A stretch of DNA of 47,498 nt from positions 1 through 47,498 of the forward strand of contig CAZVCG010000015.1 of NCBI GenBank assembly GCA_964626265.1, in the 5' to 3' direction. The translations under genes and the position numbers were made by a program. Numbering within the stretch: position 1 is the stretch's first letter; every line of letters starts with the position of its first letter. Under the pieces are notes generated by a model. That model was given only the letters and a program-made list of their open reading frames with translations. It had not been told where the DNA came from and did no database searches. This DNA comes from CAZVCG01 sp964626265 (GTDB taxonomy: Bacteria; Pseudomonadota; Alphaproteobacteria; UBA9219). Of this stretch, positions 7,991 to 16,144 are shown piece by piece.

Positions 7991-8614
7991 ATGCTGAAAC
8001 ACAACGACGTCTGGAACGCCATCGACCGGCTCGCCGAACTTAACGGCCTGTCGCCCTCCGGCCTTGCCCGCAAAGCGGGCTTGAGCCCAACCGTTTTCAA
8101 CCCCAGCAAACGCACGCACGGCAAGCGCAAACGCTGGCCCTCGACGGAGAGCATCGCGCTCATCCTCAAGGCTGTTGGCGCAACGCTGGACGATTTCGTT
8201 GCGCTGGCTGGCGACGGCGCGTCGCCCCGCGCCAAGCTGCCTTTGCTGGGCTATGCCGAAGCCGGACAGGAAGGCTATTTCGACGACGCGGGCTATCCCG
8301 CGGGCAAGGGCTGGGACGAGATCGCCGTGCCCGCCTCGAACGATCCGCACGCCTTCATGTTGGAGATCAGCGGCAAAAGCATGGAGCCCGTTTTCCGCGA
8401 AGGTGACAAGATCATCGTCTCGCCCGCCGAGAAACCGCGCCGCGGCGACCGCGTCGTCGTGCGTACGCGCAAGGGCGAGGTGATGGTCAAGCAACTGGGC
8501 CGCGAAGGCGCGCAAAAGGTCGAACTGCTCTCGCTCAACGCCGACTATCCGCCCGTGACGCTCGCCCGCCGCGACGTTGATTGGCTCTACCGCGTCACGT
8601 GGGCGAGCCAGTAG
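7991..8614 (+). CDS. S24-family (LexA/CI-like) transcriptional regulator
   Basis: 207-residue repressor with an N-terminal helix-turn-helix (about residues 5-75, SPSGLARKAGLSPTVFNPSK) and a C-terminal S24 self-cleaving peptidase domain. Ser130 in ISGKSMEP and Lys167 in VMVKQLG fit the catalytic dyad, and Ala91-Gly92 in YAEAG fits the autocleavage bond. This arrangement is that of phage CI-type or cytoplasmic stress repressors, not classical LexA, whose DNA-binding domain differs. RecA-stimulated cleavage is family knowledge and is not shown here. The targets are unknown. The 56-residue gene lies upstream, and an IMPase-family gene follows after 63 bp. Confidence 0.87.
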   Translation: MLKHNDVWNAIDRLAELNGLSPSGLARKAGLSPTVFNPSKRTHGKRKRWPSTESIALILKAVGATLDDFVALAGDGASPRAKLPLLGYAEAGQEGYFDDAGYPAGKGWDEIAVPASNDPHAFMLEISGKSMEPVFREGDKIIVSPAEKPRRGDRVVVRTRKGEVMVKQLGREGAQKVELLSLNADYPPVTLARRDVDWLYRVTWASQ

Positions 8615-8677
8615 GCCTTATGAACTCCTTATGGCAGAATCCGCTTTGCAAGCAGAATATGCCCAAGGAGCTATTGC

Positions 8678-9553
8678 GTGTTCGATGAAATCCGCATCGC
8701 GGACATGGCCCGCACGGCTTTACGGTCTGTCGTGCTTCCCCTCTGGCGCAACACTGCCCAACAAAACGCGCATGAAAAAACGCCGGGTGAACTTGTCACC
8801 GCCGCAGATGTGGATTGCCAGAAATTTCTAGAAGCAGAGCTGCACCGCGAATGTCCTGACGCGCGTTTTCTTGGCGAAGAACTTCTGGATGAAGAACAAC
8901 TTGATCTATCCACGCTTCACGAACATGAAAAGTTGTGGATCGTTGACCCGCTTGATGGTACGAAGGAATTCGCAACAGGCAGCGCTAAATTCGCGGTCAT
9001 GATCGCCTATGCCGAGAATGGCGTGGTGAAGGGCGCATGGATCGCGATGCCGCGAAAGACAGATTCGGGCGATATTGTTTGTTCCGTCGCGCACGCCGTG
9101 CACGGTGGTCCAGCATGCATTGATGGCGTGGCTTTCATGGTTAAGCAAAAGCCGTTTCCACACAATCTTAAGGGCATTGTCGGCCTCAAATATTTTCCGA
9201 AAGCGGTGCAATGCAACATAAAAGCCGTAGCCGAAGCGCTCGGCGGTTATCGTCCGCCGTGTAGCGCTGGCGTGGATGTTGTGGCTCTCGCCATGGGCGA
9301 GGTTGATTTCTGGCTATTATACCGCACGTTGCCGTGGGATTTCGCCGCGCCTCTATTGTGGGCGCGGCAAGCGGGGTTGATTGCGCGAAGATTTTCAGGC
9401 GCGGCGGTAAGGCTTGGAGATGGCGCAAGCGGCTGGTTGTGCGCGCGCAATGTCGACGAGTGGAGGCGCGTCCATGCGCATACCCTTGCGCAAACGCCTT
9501 ATGAAGAATGGCGCAAAGCCGTTATCGAAGAGCAAGGGAATGTGGCGATATAA
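8678..9553 (+). CDS. Inositol monophosphatase family protein
   Basis: Mg2+-dependent phosphatase of the FIG superfamily, 291 residues. GEE (66-68) and WIVDPLDGTKEF (87-98, Asp90 and Asp93) form the metal site. The second half has LPWDFAAPLLWARQAG, equivalent to the family WDxxAG motif. Start GTG 8678 is supported by AAGGAG 7 nt upstream. The family covers inositol-1-phosphatase (SuhB), CysQ and histidinol-phosphatase HisN. The spacing of the motifs does not let me choose. No inositol or sulfate genes are nearby. Confidence 0.85.
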   Translation: MFDEIRIADMARTALRSVVLPLWRNTAQQNAHEKTPGELVTAADVDCQKFLEAELHRECPDARFLGEELLDEEQLDLSTLHEHEKLWIVDPLDGTKEFATGSAKFAVMIAYAENGVVKGAWIAMPRKTDSGDIVCSVAHAVHGGPACIDGVAFMVKQKPFPHNLKGIVGLKYFPKAVQCNIKAVAEALGGYRPPCSAGVDVVALAMGEVDFWLLYRTLPWDFAAPLLWARQAGLIARRFSGAAVRLGDGASGWLCARNVDEWRRVHAHTLAQTPYEEWRKAVIEEQGNVAI

Positions 9554-9591
9554 CATCGCCACGCCATTGTTTTGCTGGTTTTTGTCTTGAC

Positions 9592-9619
9592 CTGCATGTA
9601 GCTTATATGCTACATGCAG
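9592..9619. promoter_or_regulatory. Palindromic operator of the toxin-antitoxin operon
   Basis: Perfect 11-bp inverted repeat, CTGCATGTAGC (9592-9602) and GCTACATGCAG (9609-9619), separated by TTATAT. A TTGACC -35-like element at 9587-9592 abuts the left arm, and the right arm covers the first candidate ATG (9614). This is a textbook position for autorepression by the HTH antitoxin. Confidence 0.78.
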
Positions 9620-9955
9620 CACATGTATCAAATTGAAGAGTACGTTGGCACCAACGGGAAAAGTCCTTTCTCGGGGTGGCTGTTGAGTCTCATAGATGAG
9701 CGCGCTCAAGCTAAAATCAGGGCAAGAATAACACGCGCATCGCTCGGCAATTTTGGCGATTGGAAAACCATCAAAGGCGCGAAGAATCTTTTCGAGATGA
9801 GGGATAATTACAGCGCCGGATACCGGATTTATTACAGCTTTGTTGGCCGGAAAATTATACTGTTATTGGCAGGATCGACGAAGCGGGATCAAGACAGGAC
9901 TATTGCGAAAGCCAAAGAGTATTTAGCCGATTATGAAAGGAGGGTGAAGCCATGA
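9614..9955 (+). CDS. HigB/RelE-type toxin (type II addiction module killer)
   Basis: 113-residue basic protein. It starts at ATG 9614 or more probably at ATG 9623, giving MYQIEEYVGTNGKSPF. The family signature is visible: FSGWLLSLIDERAQAKIRARI, then NFGDWKTIKGAKNLFEMR, then GYRIYYSFVGRKIILLLAGSTKRDQ. This matches the COG3657 addiction-module killers related to RelE/ParE mRNA interferases. The stop overlaps the antitoxin start by 4 bp (ATGA), so toxin comes first and antitoxin second, as in higBA. No ribosome site precedes either start and the operator overlaps the start, so translation may be leaderless. mRNA cleavage is family knowledge only. Confidence 0.88.
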   Translation: MQHMYQIEEYVGTNGKSPFSGWLLSLIDERAQAKIRARITRASLGNFGDWKTIKGAKNLFEMRDNYSAGYRIYYSFVGRKIILLLAGSTKRDQDRTIAKAKEYLADYERRVKP

Positions 9956-10251
9956 AACCGAGCCGTTCGTTTGACGAAACCAGCAAAAAGCTGTTGAAGA
10001 ATCCAAAAGTGGCTGCCGCTTATTTGGAAGAGTGCCTAGCAGACGGCGATGTCGAGCTTTTTACCGAAGCCCTCAAACATGTGGCCGAGGCACGCGGCGG
10101 CATGGCGATGTTGTCCAAGGAAACGAAATTAAACCGCGAGTCGCTTTACCGCGCGCTGTCGAAAAAAGGCAATCCGCGTTTGGACACGTTGACCAAGGTT
10201 CTCGGCGCGATGGGCTTGCGGATAGGCGTACGGCTTGAGGCGAGGCATTAG
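9952..10251 (+). CDS. HTH antitoxin (addiction module antidote)
   Basis: 99 residues. The N-terminal part (YLEECLADGDVELFTEALKH) and the XRE-type helix-turn-helix (MAMLSKETKLNRESLYRALS, GNPRLDTLTKVLGAMGLRI) match COG3636 probable addiction-module antidotes. It overlaps the toxin by 4 bp with an AGGAGG ribosome site inside the toxin's 3' end. It is expected to neutralise the toxin and bind the 9592-9619 palindrome. The methyltransferase gene starts only 3 bp after its stop, so the mRNA probably continues. Confidence 0.88.
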   Translation: MKPSRSFDETSKKLLKNPKVAAAYLEECLADGDVELFTEALKHVAEARGGMAMLSKETKLNRESLYRALSKKGNPRLDTLTKVLGAMGLRIGVRLEARH

Positions 10252-10254
10252 CCC

Positions 10255-10995
10255 ATGATCAAAACCCATGCGCCCATTGATCTTTGGACTGCGGAATACC
10301 AGAACGGCGGGATTCCATCGTCGACGCGCACGACGCCTTCGGGCGCGGTCGAGTGGGCTTTGGCCAAATTGCGGGAAGGCCATGCGCGGCTCAAGAACGC
10401 GGTAGATGTCGGTTGCGGCAAAGGGCGGAACAGCCTTTATCTCGCGTCCCAAGGCATGAACGTCACGGCGATGGATTTCACGCCCATGGCGATCAGGGTG
10501 CTCAACCAAGCCGCGAAGGAACAAGGCCTCAGCGATAAAATCCGCGCCATCGTTCACGACGTGACCGAGCCTTGGCCCATCGGGCGCGAGGACATAGACT
10601 TCGTCATCGACACTTTTTGCTTCAAGCATATCACACCGCATGACATGCGCCGCGCATATAAGGAAAACCTTGTCCACGTGCTTGGCATTCGCGGCTATTA
10701 TCTCATCTCGTTCGCTAGCATCGGCGACGGCTATTATGGGCAATACAGGCAGCAACCGTTGGAGCCGTCGTTTCTGGACGATGACGCTGATGCCGAAGAG
10801 ATCGTCACCGATCCGGCGAACAGGATCGACTCGGTGCTCTACACGCGCGCGGGCGTCATCAGATTTTTTGCGCCGGAGCTTGAGGTGTTCGCGGAACTGA
10901 AAATCACGAAACCTATCGAGCGACACGGCCAAATGTACGAGCGCGAGACGTACGCCCTTCTCTTCCGCCGGAATCCGAAGCGGCTGATGGGGTAA
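10255..10995 (+). CDS. Class I SAM-dependent methyltransferase
   Basis: 246 residues. Motif I VDVGCGKGRNSLYLA (50-64), an acidic motif II region (VTAMDFTPMAI) and motif III/IV (DFVIDTFCFKHI) fit the Rossmann methyltransferases of the TehB/UbiE type. The start lies 3 bp downstream of the antitoxin stop, which suggests translational coupling. The C-terminal third (from about residue 160) is unlike a minimal methyltransferase and might form a substrate lid. The substrate is unknown. The position inside a toxin-antitoxin transcript is notable. Confidence 0.8.
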   Translation: MIKTHAPIDLWTAEYQNGGIPSSTRTTPSGAVEWALAKLREGHARLKNAVDVGCGKGRNSLYLASQGMNVTAMDFTPMAIRVLNQAAKEQGLSDKIRAIVHDVTEPWPIGREDIDFVIDTFCFKHITPHDMRRAYKENLVHVLGIRGYYLISFASIGDGYYGQYRQQPLEPSFLDDDADAEEIVTDPANRIDSVLYTRAGVIRFFAPELEVFAELKITKPIERHGQMYERETYALLFRRNPKRLMG

Positions 10996-11033
10996 GGGCC
11001 CATTCGCAATGGAATTATATCGGCTTTAATCAA

Positions 11034-11062
11034 GCGTCATTCCAGCCAAAGAGGGAATCCAG
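11034..11062 (+). repeat. Palindromic repeat family 2, copy 1
   Basis: A CGTCATTCC...GGGAATCCAG unit, an imperfect hairpin and a diverged version of the copy at 11155-11182 in opposite orientation. The whole 10996-11245 stretch before lysS holds no gene, only these two inverted units about 90 bp apart. Confidence 0.65.
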
Positions 11063-11154
11063 CGGCCTGCGTTGGCGGGGCATGTAATTAACAATATTGA
11101 CGAATTGACACTTGTTTCAATCGCTTAGGCCTCATATGCTCGCTATCGCTCGCG

Positions 11155-11182
11155 CTGGATTCCCGCTTTCGCGGGAATGACG
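11155..11182 (-). repeat. Palindromic repeat family 2, copy 2
   Basis: Contains ATTCCCGC, TTTC, GCGGGAAT: a perfect 8-bp stem, with CTGG and GACG outside. On the minus strand it reads CGTCATTCCCGCG..., nearly identical to the copy at 36202. Similar units are widely scattered in many proteobacterial genomes. Confidence 0.75.
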
Positions 11183-11245
11183 AATAGATTTCAGTTGTTT
11201 TTTTCGAAATCACCGGTGCGTTTTTTGAATTGTTGAGAGAAAGCA

Positions 11246-12739
11246 ATGTCCGATCTAGTGACACCACTATCCGAAGACGAGGAAACCGTCCGCCGCGCCG
11301 CTCGACTAGAGAAAATCACTGAGCTATGTGGCAACCCGTTTCACATCACCAAGTTCGATAAGGACCGAGCCAACGCGGACGTGAAAAAGGAATTTGAACA
11401 TCTTGCGGCAGGCGAAAAGACGGACAAGCGCGTGAACGTCGCGGGGCGCATCATGGCGATCCGCAACAACGGCATGTTTATCGTCATTCTGGACGACACC
11501 GACCGTTTGCAGATTTTCCACGACCTGAAAGCCGTTTCGCCGGAACGCGCGGAACTTTTGAAACTTTTGGATTTGGGCGACATCATCGGCGTCAAGGGCC
11601 TTGTGCGCCGCACGCCGCGCGGCGAGATTACGGTGGATGCCGACGAGCTCACACTGCTCAGCAAGGCCCTCATCCCGCCGCCGGAAAAATTTCACGGCCT
11701 GAAGGATGTCGACGCGCGTTTTCGACACCGTGAACAGGATCTGGTCGCCAGCGAGCGCACGCGCGCGACTCTGCGCGCGCGGTATAAACTTGTGTCGGCC
11801 ACGCGCCGTTTTCTGGATGAAAAAGGATTCCTCGAAGTCGAAACGCCGATGATGCACGTTATTGCGGGCGGCGCCATCGCCAAGCCTTTCGTGACTCATC
11901 ACAACGCGCTCGACATGCCGCTTTACATGCGCATCGCGCCGGAACTGCATCTGAAGCGTCTTGTCATCGGCGGCGTGTCGGAAAAGATTTATGAGATCAA
12001 CCGCTGTTTCCGCAACGAAGGATTAAGTCCCAAGCACAATCCAGAATTCACGACGATGGAGCTGTATCAGGCCTATGTAGATTTCACGGCGATGATCGAG
12101 ATCGCCGAGGCCATCATCTACAACGCGGCCGTGACGCTGCACGGCACGGGCAAGGTCAAGTTCGGCGACAAGGAAATCGACTTCACGCCGCCATGGCCGC
12201 GCAAGGGCATGGTTGAGCTTATCCGCGAACATTCAGGGCTTGATCTTGACGCCATTCCTGATCCAAAGGCCGCGCGCGAGGCCGCCAGGAAAATCGGTGT
12301 TCACGTCGAAGAGGGCCTTAGCTGGGGCCAGGTGGTCGAAGCCGTGTTCGAGGAAAAGGCGGAAGGCAAGCTTGTTCAGCCGACGCACGTGGTCGATCTG
12401 CCCAAGGATATCTCACCGCTCGCGAAAGCGTGGCCCAACCGCAAATTGATCGCGCAGCGTTTCGAGACATACGTCAACGGCTGGGAAATCGCCAACGCGT
12501 TTTCCGAGCTGAACGACCCTCGAGAACAGCGCGCGCGCTTTCTGGAACAGGCCGAACAGAAACGCGGGCCGGACGATCCGCCGCACCCGATCGACGATGA
12601 TTTCGTCAAGGCGCTGGCGTTTGGCATGCCGCCGATGGGCGGACTTGGCATCGGCATCGACCGCTTGGCGATGCTGCTGACGGATAGCGCGACAATCCGC
12701 GAGGTCATCGCGTTTCCGACGATGAGGCCTTTGGAATAA
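11246..12739 (+). CDS. lysS: Lysyl-tRNA synthetase, class II
   Basis: Charges tRNA-Lys in the cytoplasm; 497 residues, the usual length. An N-terminal OB-fold anticodon-binding domain (VNVAGRIMAIRNNGMFIVILDD) is followed by the class II catalytic core: motif 1 around RFLDEKGFLEVETPMM, motif 2 FRNEGLSPKHNPEFTTMELYQAY, and motif 3 GLGIGIDRLAMLLTD ending in FPTMRP. A GAGAGAAAG stretch precedes the ATG. Many alphaproteobacteria instead use a class I LysK, so a class II enzyme is a useful lineage marker. It is preceded by a 250-bp gene-free stretch with family 2 repeats. Confidence 0.96.
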   Translation: MSDLVTPLSEDEETVRRAARLEKITELCGNPFHITKFDKDRANADVKKEFEHLAAGEKTDKRVNVAGRIMAIRNNGMFIVILDDTDRLQIFHDLKAVSPERAELLKLLDLGDIIGVKGLVRRTPRGEITVDADELTLLSKALIPPPEKFHGLKDVDARFRHREQDLVASERTRATLRARYKLVSATRRFLDEKGFLEVETPMMHVIAGGAIAKPFVTHHNALDMPLYMRIAPELHLKRLVIGGVSEKIYEINRCFRNEGLSPKHNPEFTTMELYQAYVDFTAMIEIAEAIIYNAAVTLHGTGKVKFGDKEIDFTPPWPRKGMVELIREHSGLDLDAIPDPKAAREAARKIGVHVEEGLSWGQVVEAVFEEKAEGKLVQPTHVVDLPKDISPLAKAWPNRKLIAQRFETYVNGWEIANAFSELNDPREQRARFLEQAEQKRGPDDPPHPIDDDFVKALAFGMPPMGGLGIGIDRLAMLLTDSATIREVIAFPTMRPLE

Positions 12740-12766
12740 AAAACAAGGCGTCGAAAAGAGGATAAG

Positions 12767-13066
12767 TTGAAAGCCTTAGCCGACATAGACAATATGAGCA
12801 GAGAGGACATCAGTCGTGTACGCAGATTCAGCGTCGATACGGATCTACACGTGGACATACCCGAAATTGGCTTTGTTCATTTGCTGACAGGATATGAAAC
12901 AAAGCTAGGTTCCCGGGAGCCAGCTCAGAAAGTTGAATGTGCTTTGGTCGGAGGTTTAACAGGGCGTTACCGGCGCATTGTTTGCGAGTATAAAGTTGAC
13001 GCGCCACCCATTAAGTATGAAGGAAAATATTGGCGAAGCATAAGGGATTTAGTGTCTGTGCCATAA
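12767..13066 (+). CDS. Small hypothetical protein
   Basis: 99 residues if started at TTG 12767 (AGAGGAT a few bases before it), or 90 residues from ATG 12794. It has no recognised domain, and is mixed alpha/beta with a basic C-terminal half (LTGRYRRIVCEYKVDAPP). It sits 27 bp after lysS in the same direction and ends just before a strong terminator, so it may be the last gene of the lysS transcript. Base composition is more AT-rich than lysS. Confidence 0.5.
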   Translation: MKALADIDNMSREDISRVRRFSVDTDLHVDIPEIGFVHLLTGYETKLGSREPAQKVECALVGGLTGRYRRIVCEYKVDAPPIKYEGKYWRSIRDLVSVP

Positions 13067-13071
13067 ACGAG

Positions 13072-13101
13072 AAAACGTCCGAAGAAAACTTCGGACGTTT
13101 T
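13072..13101. terminator. Bidirectional intrinsic terminator
   Basis: A 13-bp perfect stem, AAAACGTCCGAAG (13072-13084) and CTTCGGACGTTTT (13089-13101), with an AAAA loop and flanking A and T tracts. It separates convergent genes and can serve both strands. Confidence 0.87.
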
Positions 13102-13123
13102 TGGCATGAGACTGAAAAACCGT

Positions 13124-13522
13124 TTATTGAACGGCGGGGGCCGGAGTTTCAAGAGGATCCTCAGGCATTGAGGGTTTAGCGCCTTCTTTCATCATTTCTT
13201 TGTGCTTGGCGCGCATTTCTTCGTGCTTTTCTTTTCTTTCATCGTGTCTGGCTTTCATTTTTTCACGGTGGTCCTTCCGCATAGCCTGCATCTTTTCATG
13301 ATCGGCCTTCATGGTTGCGCGGTCTTTCATCATCTTTTCATGATCGGCTTTCAACGTGGCGCGATCCTGTTTCATCTTTTTATGCATTTGCCTTATTTCC
13401 CCGTTTGGGGCTGGCGCGTCGCCTGCCGGCGGCACTGCTGCTGTCTCTTCGGCGAATGCGGGGGCGGCTAACAGGCAGCCCAAAACGGCCAATGCTCCGA
13501 GTTTACGAAGAGGGGTTGTCAT
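13124..13522 (-). CDS. Secreted highly charged Lys/Met/His repeat protein
   Basis: 132-residue periplasmic protein of unknown function. A Sec signal peptide (KLGALAVLGCLLAAPAFAEE, cleavage after AFA) leads to a short Pro/Ala-rich linker and then about 70 residues of charged helix. DRATLKADHEKM and DRATMKADHEKM repeat, followed by MRKDHREKMKARHDERKEKH. The DNA shows matching direct repeats near 13297-13371. The acidic C-terminus ends PAPAVQ. Heptad-like spacing suggests a long single helix or coiled coil. The His and Met content permits a metal-binding role, and CpxP/Spy-like chaperones are a looser comparison. It is a single gene between a terminator and the fau gene. Confidence 0.75.
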   Translation of the reverse strand: MTTPLRKLGALAVLGCLLAAPAFAEETAAVPPAGDAPAPNGEIRQMHKKMKQDRATLKADHEKMMKDRATMKADHEKMQAMRKDHREKMKARHDERKEKHEEMRAKHKEMMKEGAKPSMPEDPLETPAPAVQ

Positions 13523-13598
13523 GAGATTCTCCTTGGCAAAAAGGTGAGGTTAACAACAATAATACGCGCCGAAAATGCGCCAAAATTGTGTTCGCGAT

Positions 13599-14192
13599 TC
13601 AAGGCGTAATGGGCCAGATGACTTCCATTTCGGTCAGGATAGCGTCCAGCCGCATGTCATGGGCGGCGGCTGGCACGGCCTCGACCTCCTGTGCGGCATA
13701 GCCCAATCCCACGGCCAATAGGTGCGGTTCCTTACGCAATTCGGCCAGTGTGCGGTCGTAATAACCGCCTCCTTGGCCAAGGCGGTAGCCGCGCCGATCG
13801 AATGCCAGTAAGGGGACCAATAGAACCGAGGGCCTGGCAATTGGGGCGTTTTTAAGAGGCTGGAGGATGCCTATAGGGCCGTGAATGAGCGGGTCGCCCG
13901 GTTTCCAGGCGCGGAAAACCAGTGGCCTGCTTTTCCCTATAACGGCAGGGAGGCACAACGGATGTCCCTTGGCCAACAACGCCAGCCCCAATGGCAACGG
14001 GTCGAGCTCGTCTTGATGAGCGATGGTCAACCCAACGCAAACTTCCGGTGGCAGGGCGATGGATTTCAGGAACAGTTCGCGTATGTCCAGCGCTGCGTCA
14101 GGATGCTTGGCGGCCGCCTTGGTGCGTAGCGCGCGCATCCGTGAACGCAGGCTTTTTTTGTCGGTAAGAAGGTGGCTGTGAGGTTCGTTCAT
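13599..14192 (-). CDS. fau: 5-formyltetrahydrofolate cyclo-ligase
   Basis: Converts 5-formyl-THF to 5,10-methenyl-THF with ATP in one-carbon metabolism. About 197 residues from ATG 14192; an upstream TTG at 14213 would add 7. Motifs: KKSLRSRMRALR at the N-terminus, and the signature LAFDRRGYRLGQGGGYYDRTL, which binds phosphate and folate. The length is normal. In many proteobacteria 6S RNA sits beside this gene, but I saw no convincing 6S structure in the short gaps on either side. Confidence 0.92.
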   Translation of the reverse strand: MNEPHSHLLTDKKSLRSRMRALRTKAAAKHPDAALDIRELFLKSIALPPEVCVGLTIAHQDELDPLPLGLALLAKGHPLCLPAVIGKSRPLVFRAWKPGDPLIHGPIGILQPLKNAPIARPSVLLVPLLAFDRRGYRLGQGGGYYDRTLAELRKEPHLLAVGLGYAAQEVEAVPAAAHDMRLDAILTEMEVIWPITP

Positions 14193-14245
14193 GCCACAAG
14201 TCTGGCAAGACAAAGCTCAGGAATCCAGAGAGATATGTATAGACT

Positions 14246-16144
14246 CTAGGCCCGCTTGAATTCGGGAACCATTTCCTCAAGGCGGGCGATGGCCTGCTTT
14301 TCCGGCATCCCGGCTTGCAGGAGCGTGGCGAATTGAGCCAGCGATTGCTGCAGCTGGCCAAGTTCGACGGTCGGCGACTTGGCAATCCTTACCCCGTCGG
14401 CCGAAGAGGGCACAAGCTCTTCAAACGGCGAGAACAGTTCCTCGTAAAGCTTTTCACCCGGCCGCAGGCCCGTATAGACGATCTTGATATCTTCGTCGGG
14501 ACGCTGGCCCGCGAGACGGATCATCTGTCGCGCGAGGTTGGCGATTTTGACCGGCTTGCCCATGTCAAGGACGAGCACCTTGCCGCGTTGGTCGCCGGGC
14601 AGAATGCCGAGCGCCGAAGCTTGCAAAACCAATTCAACGGCTTCGCGGATCGTCATAAAGTAACGCGTGATGTCGGGATGCGTTACGGTAAGGGGTCCGC
14701 CCTTGGCCAACTGTTCCTGAAAGCGCGGCACGACCGATCCGGTTGAACCCAATACGTTGCCGAAACGAACGGTGATGAAACGAGTATCGGGCGAGTTGAG
14801 GTCGAGAGCCTGACAATACATTTCGGCCAAGCGTTTCGTCGCGCCCATGACGTTGGCGGGATAAACAGCCTTGTCGGTGGAAATCTGCACCATGGCGTCG
14901 ACGCCTGCGGCGATGGAACAATCGGCGACGAGCCGCGTGCCGATGACGTTAGTCAGAATCGCTTCACGCGCGTTGGATTCGGACAACGGCACGTGCTTGA
15001 TCGCGGCGGCGTGGAAAACAAGCTCGGGCTTTTCGTCGCGAAAGATTTGCGTCAACCGCGCCTTGTCGCGCACGTCAGCGATGAAGACCTGGAGACCGAG
15101 CGTGGGGAACGATTCCCGGATTTCCATCTCGATGCGATAAAGATTGTATTCGCTCGCGTCGAGCAAGGTCATGTGTGAGGGCTTGAGCGCGGCGATTTGC
15201 CGGACGAGTTCCGAGCCGATGGAGCCTCCCGCGCCCGTGACAAGGATGCGCCGGTCGTTCACGAGGTCGTCGATGGCTTGGCGGTTCAGAACGGTTTCGG
15301 GCCGGCCCAATAAATCCTCCAAAGCGATGGGCTGGTCGCGCACCGTTTGATCCGAACCAAGATCGTCGCGCAACTCCGTCAAGGCGGGAAGGCGCGACAG
15401 GCTCATGCCCAGCGCGGCGCAACGGTCGAGCAACTCGGACACCATTGCGCTATTCAGCCGCGCCACGGCGCGGGTCAAGATCAATCGGCTTGGCGCGCGG
15501 TCTTGCTCGCGCAGTTTGTCGACAATGGCGGCGAGTTCGTCAAGCGAGCCAAGAACTTCAACGCCGTGGATGCGGCGCCCGGCGCGGCGCTTGTCTTTAC
15601 CGATAACGCCGACGATATGAAAAGGCGCCTGCGGGTTGCTGTTGACGGCGCGGATGAACAAGTCGGCTTCGTCGCCGTCGCCGACGATCATCACGTTGAC
15701 GCGCCCGCCGCCAGAACGTTCCCACAACGCGCTGAGACGCCGTTCGCGGAACAGACGAAAGGCCATGCGCGGCCCGCCAAGGCCAGCCAGCAGGATGAAC
15801 CATGTGATGAAAGGGACGGAACGCGGCACGCCCTCAAGGCGCGAAAACATAAAGGCGGCGACGGTGAATACAGCGATCGACAACGAAACGGCGCGGAAGA
15901 TTTGCAGCAAATCGCGCAACGAGGCAAAGGCCCAGATACCGCGGTAAAGGCCGCTGGCGAAAAAGACGACGGCGCATGTTAGCGTGAACAAGCCTGTGGA
16001 AGCCATCAAGACGTCCGCAGGCATTTGCGTGATTTCGTCGCCCAACCGCAAGTAAAGGGCCAACGCGAAGGTCGCGGCGGCCATGACGACGTCGTGCGAG
16101 AAAGCCAGCCAGCGGCGGCTGATGCGGAAAGGTATGAGGCTCAT
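14246..16144 (-). CDS. Nucleoside-diphosphate-sugar 4,6-dehydratase/epimerase, FlaA1/CapD type
   Basis: 632-residue membrane-anchored UDP-sugar modifying enzyme of polysaccharide synthesis. Four hydrophobic segments span residues 15-125. A CoA-binding-like domain follows (VMIVGDGDEADLFIRA, 151-166), then IALEDLLGR (273-281) and the extended SDR domain with NAD site TGAGGSIGSELV (303-314). Further motifs are HAAAIKHVPL, STDKAVYPANVMGATKR with the catalytic Lys, and RFGNVLGSTGSV. This is the WbpM/PglF/CapD architecture, and UDP-GlcNAc is the usual substrate. Its start overlaps the end of the upstream transferase gene by 4 bp, so the two are one operon that would make an initiating sugar and its lipid carrier. 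Confidence 0.92.
   Translation of the reverse strand: MSLIPFRISRRWLAFSHDVVMAAATFALALYLRLGDEITQMPADVLMASTGLFTLTCAVVFFASGLYRGIWAFASLRDLLQIFRAVSLSIAVFTVAAFMFSRLEGVPRSVPFITWFILLAGLGGPRMAFRLFRERRLSALWERSGGGRVNVMIVGDGDEADLFIRAVNSNPQAPFHIVGVIGKDKRRAGRRIHGVEVLGSLDELAAIVDKLREQDRAPSRLILTRAVARLNSAMVSELLDRCAALGMSLSRLPALTELRDDLGSDQTVRDQPIALEDLLGRPETVLNRQAIDDLVNDRRILVTGAGGSIGSELVRQIAALKPSHMTLLDASEYNLYRIEMEIRESFPTLGLQVFIADVRDKARLTQIFRDEKPELVFHAAAIKHVPLSESNAREAILTNVIGTRLVADCSIAAGVDAMVQISTDKAVYPANVMGATKRLAEMYCQALDLNSPDTRFITVRFGNVLGSTGSVVPRFQEQLAKGGPLTVTHPDITRYFMTIREAVELVLQASALGILPGDQRGKVLVLDMGKPVKIANLARQMIRLAGQRPDEDIKIVYTGLRPGEKLYEELFSPFEELVPSSADGVRIAKSPTVELGQLQQSLAQFATLLQAGMPEKQAIARLEEMVPEFKRA

Noticed and set aside
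15347..15982. 211-codon open frame on + strand
   Set aside because: Antisense to the CapD/FlaA1-type gene. Alternating charged composition without motifs.
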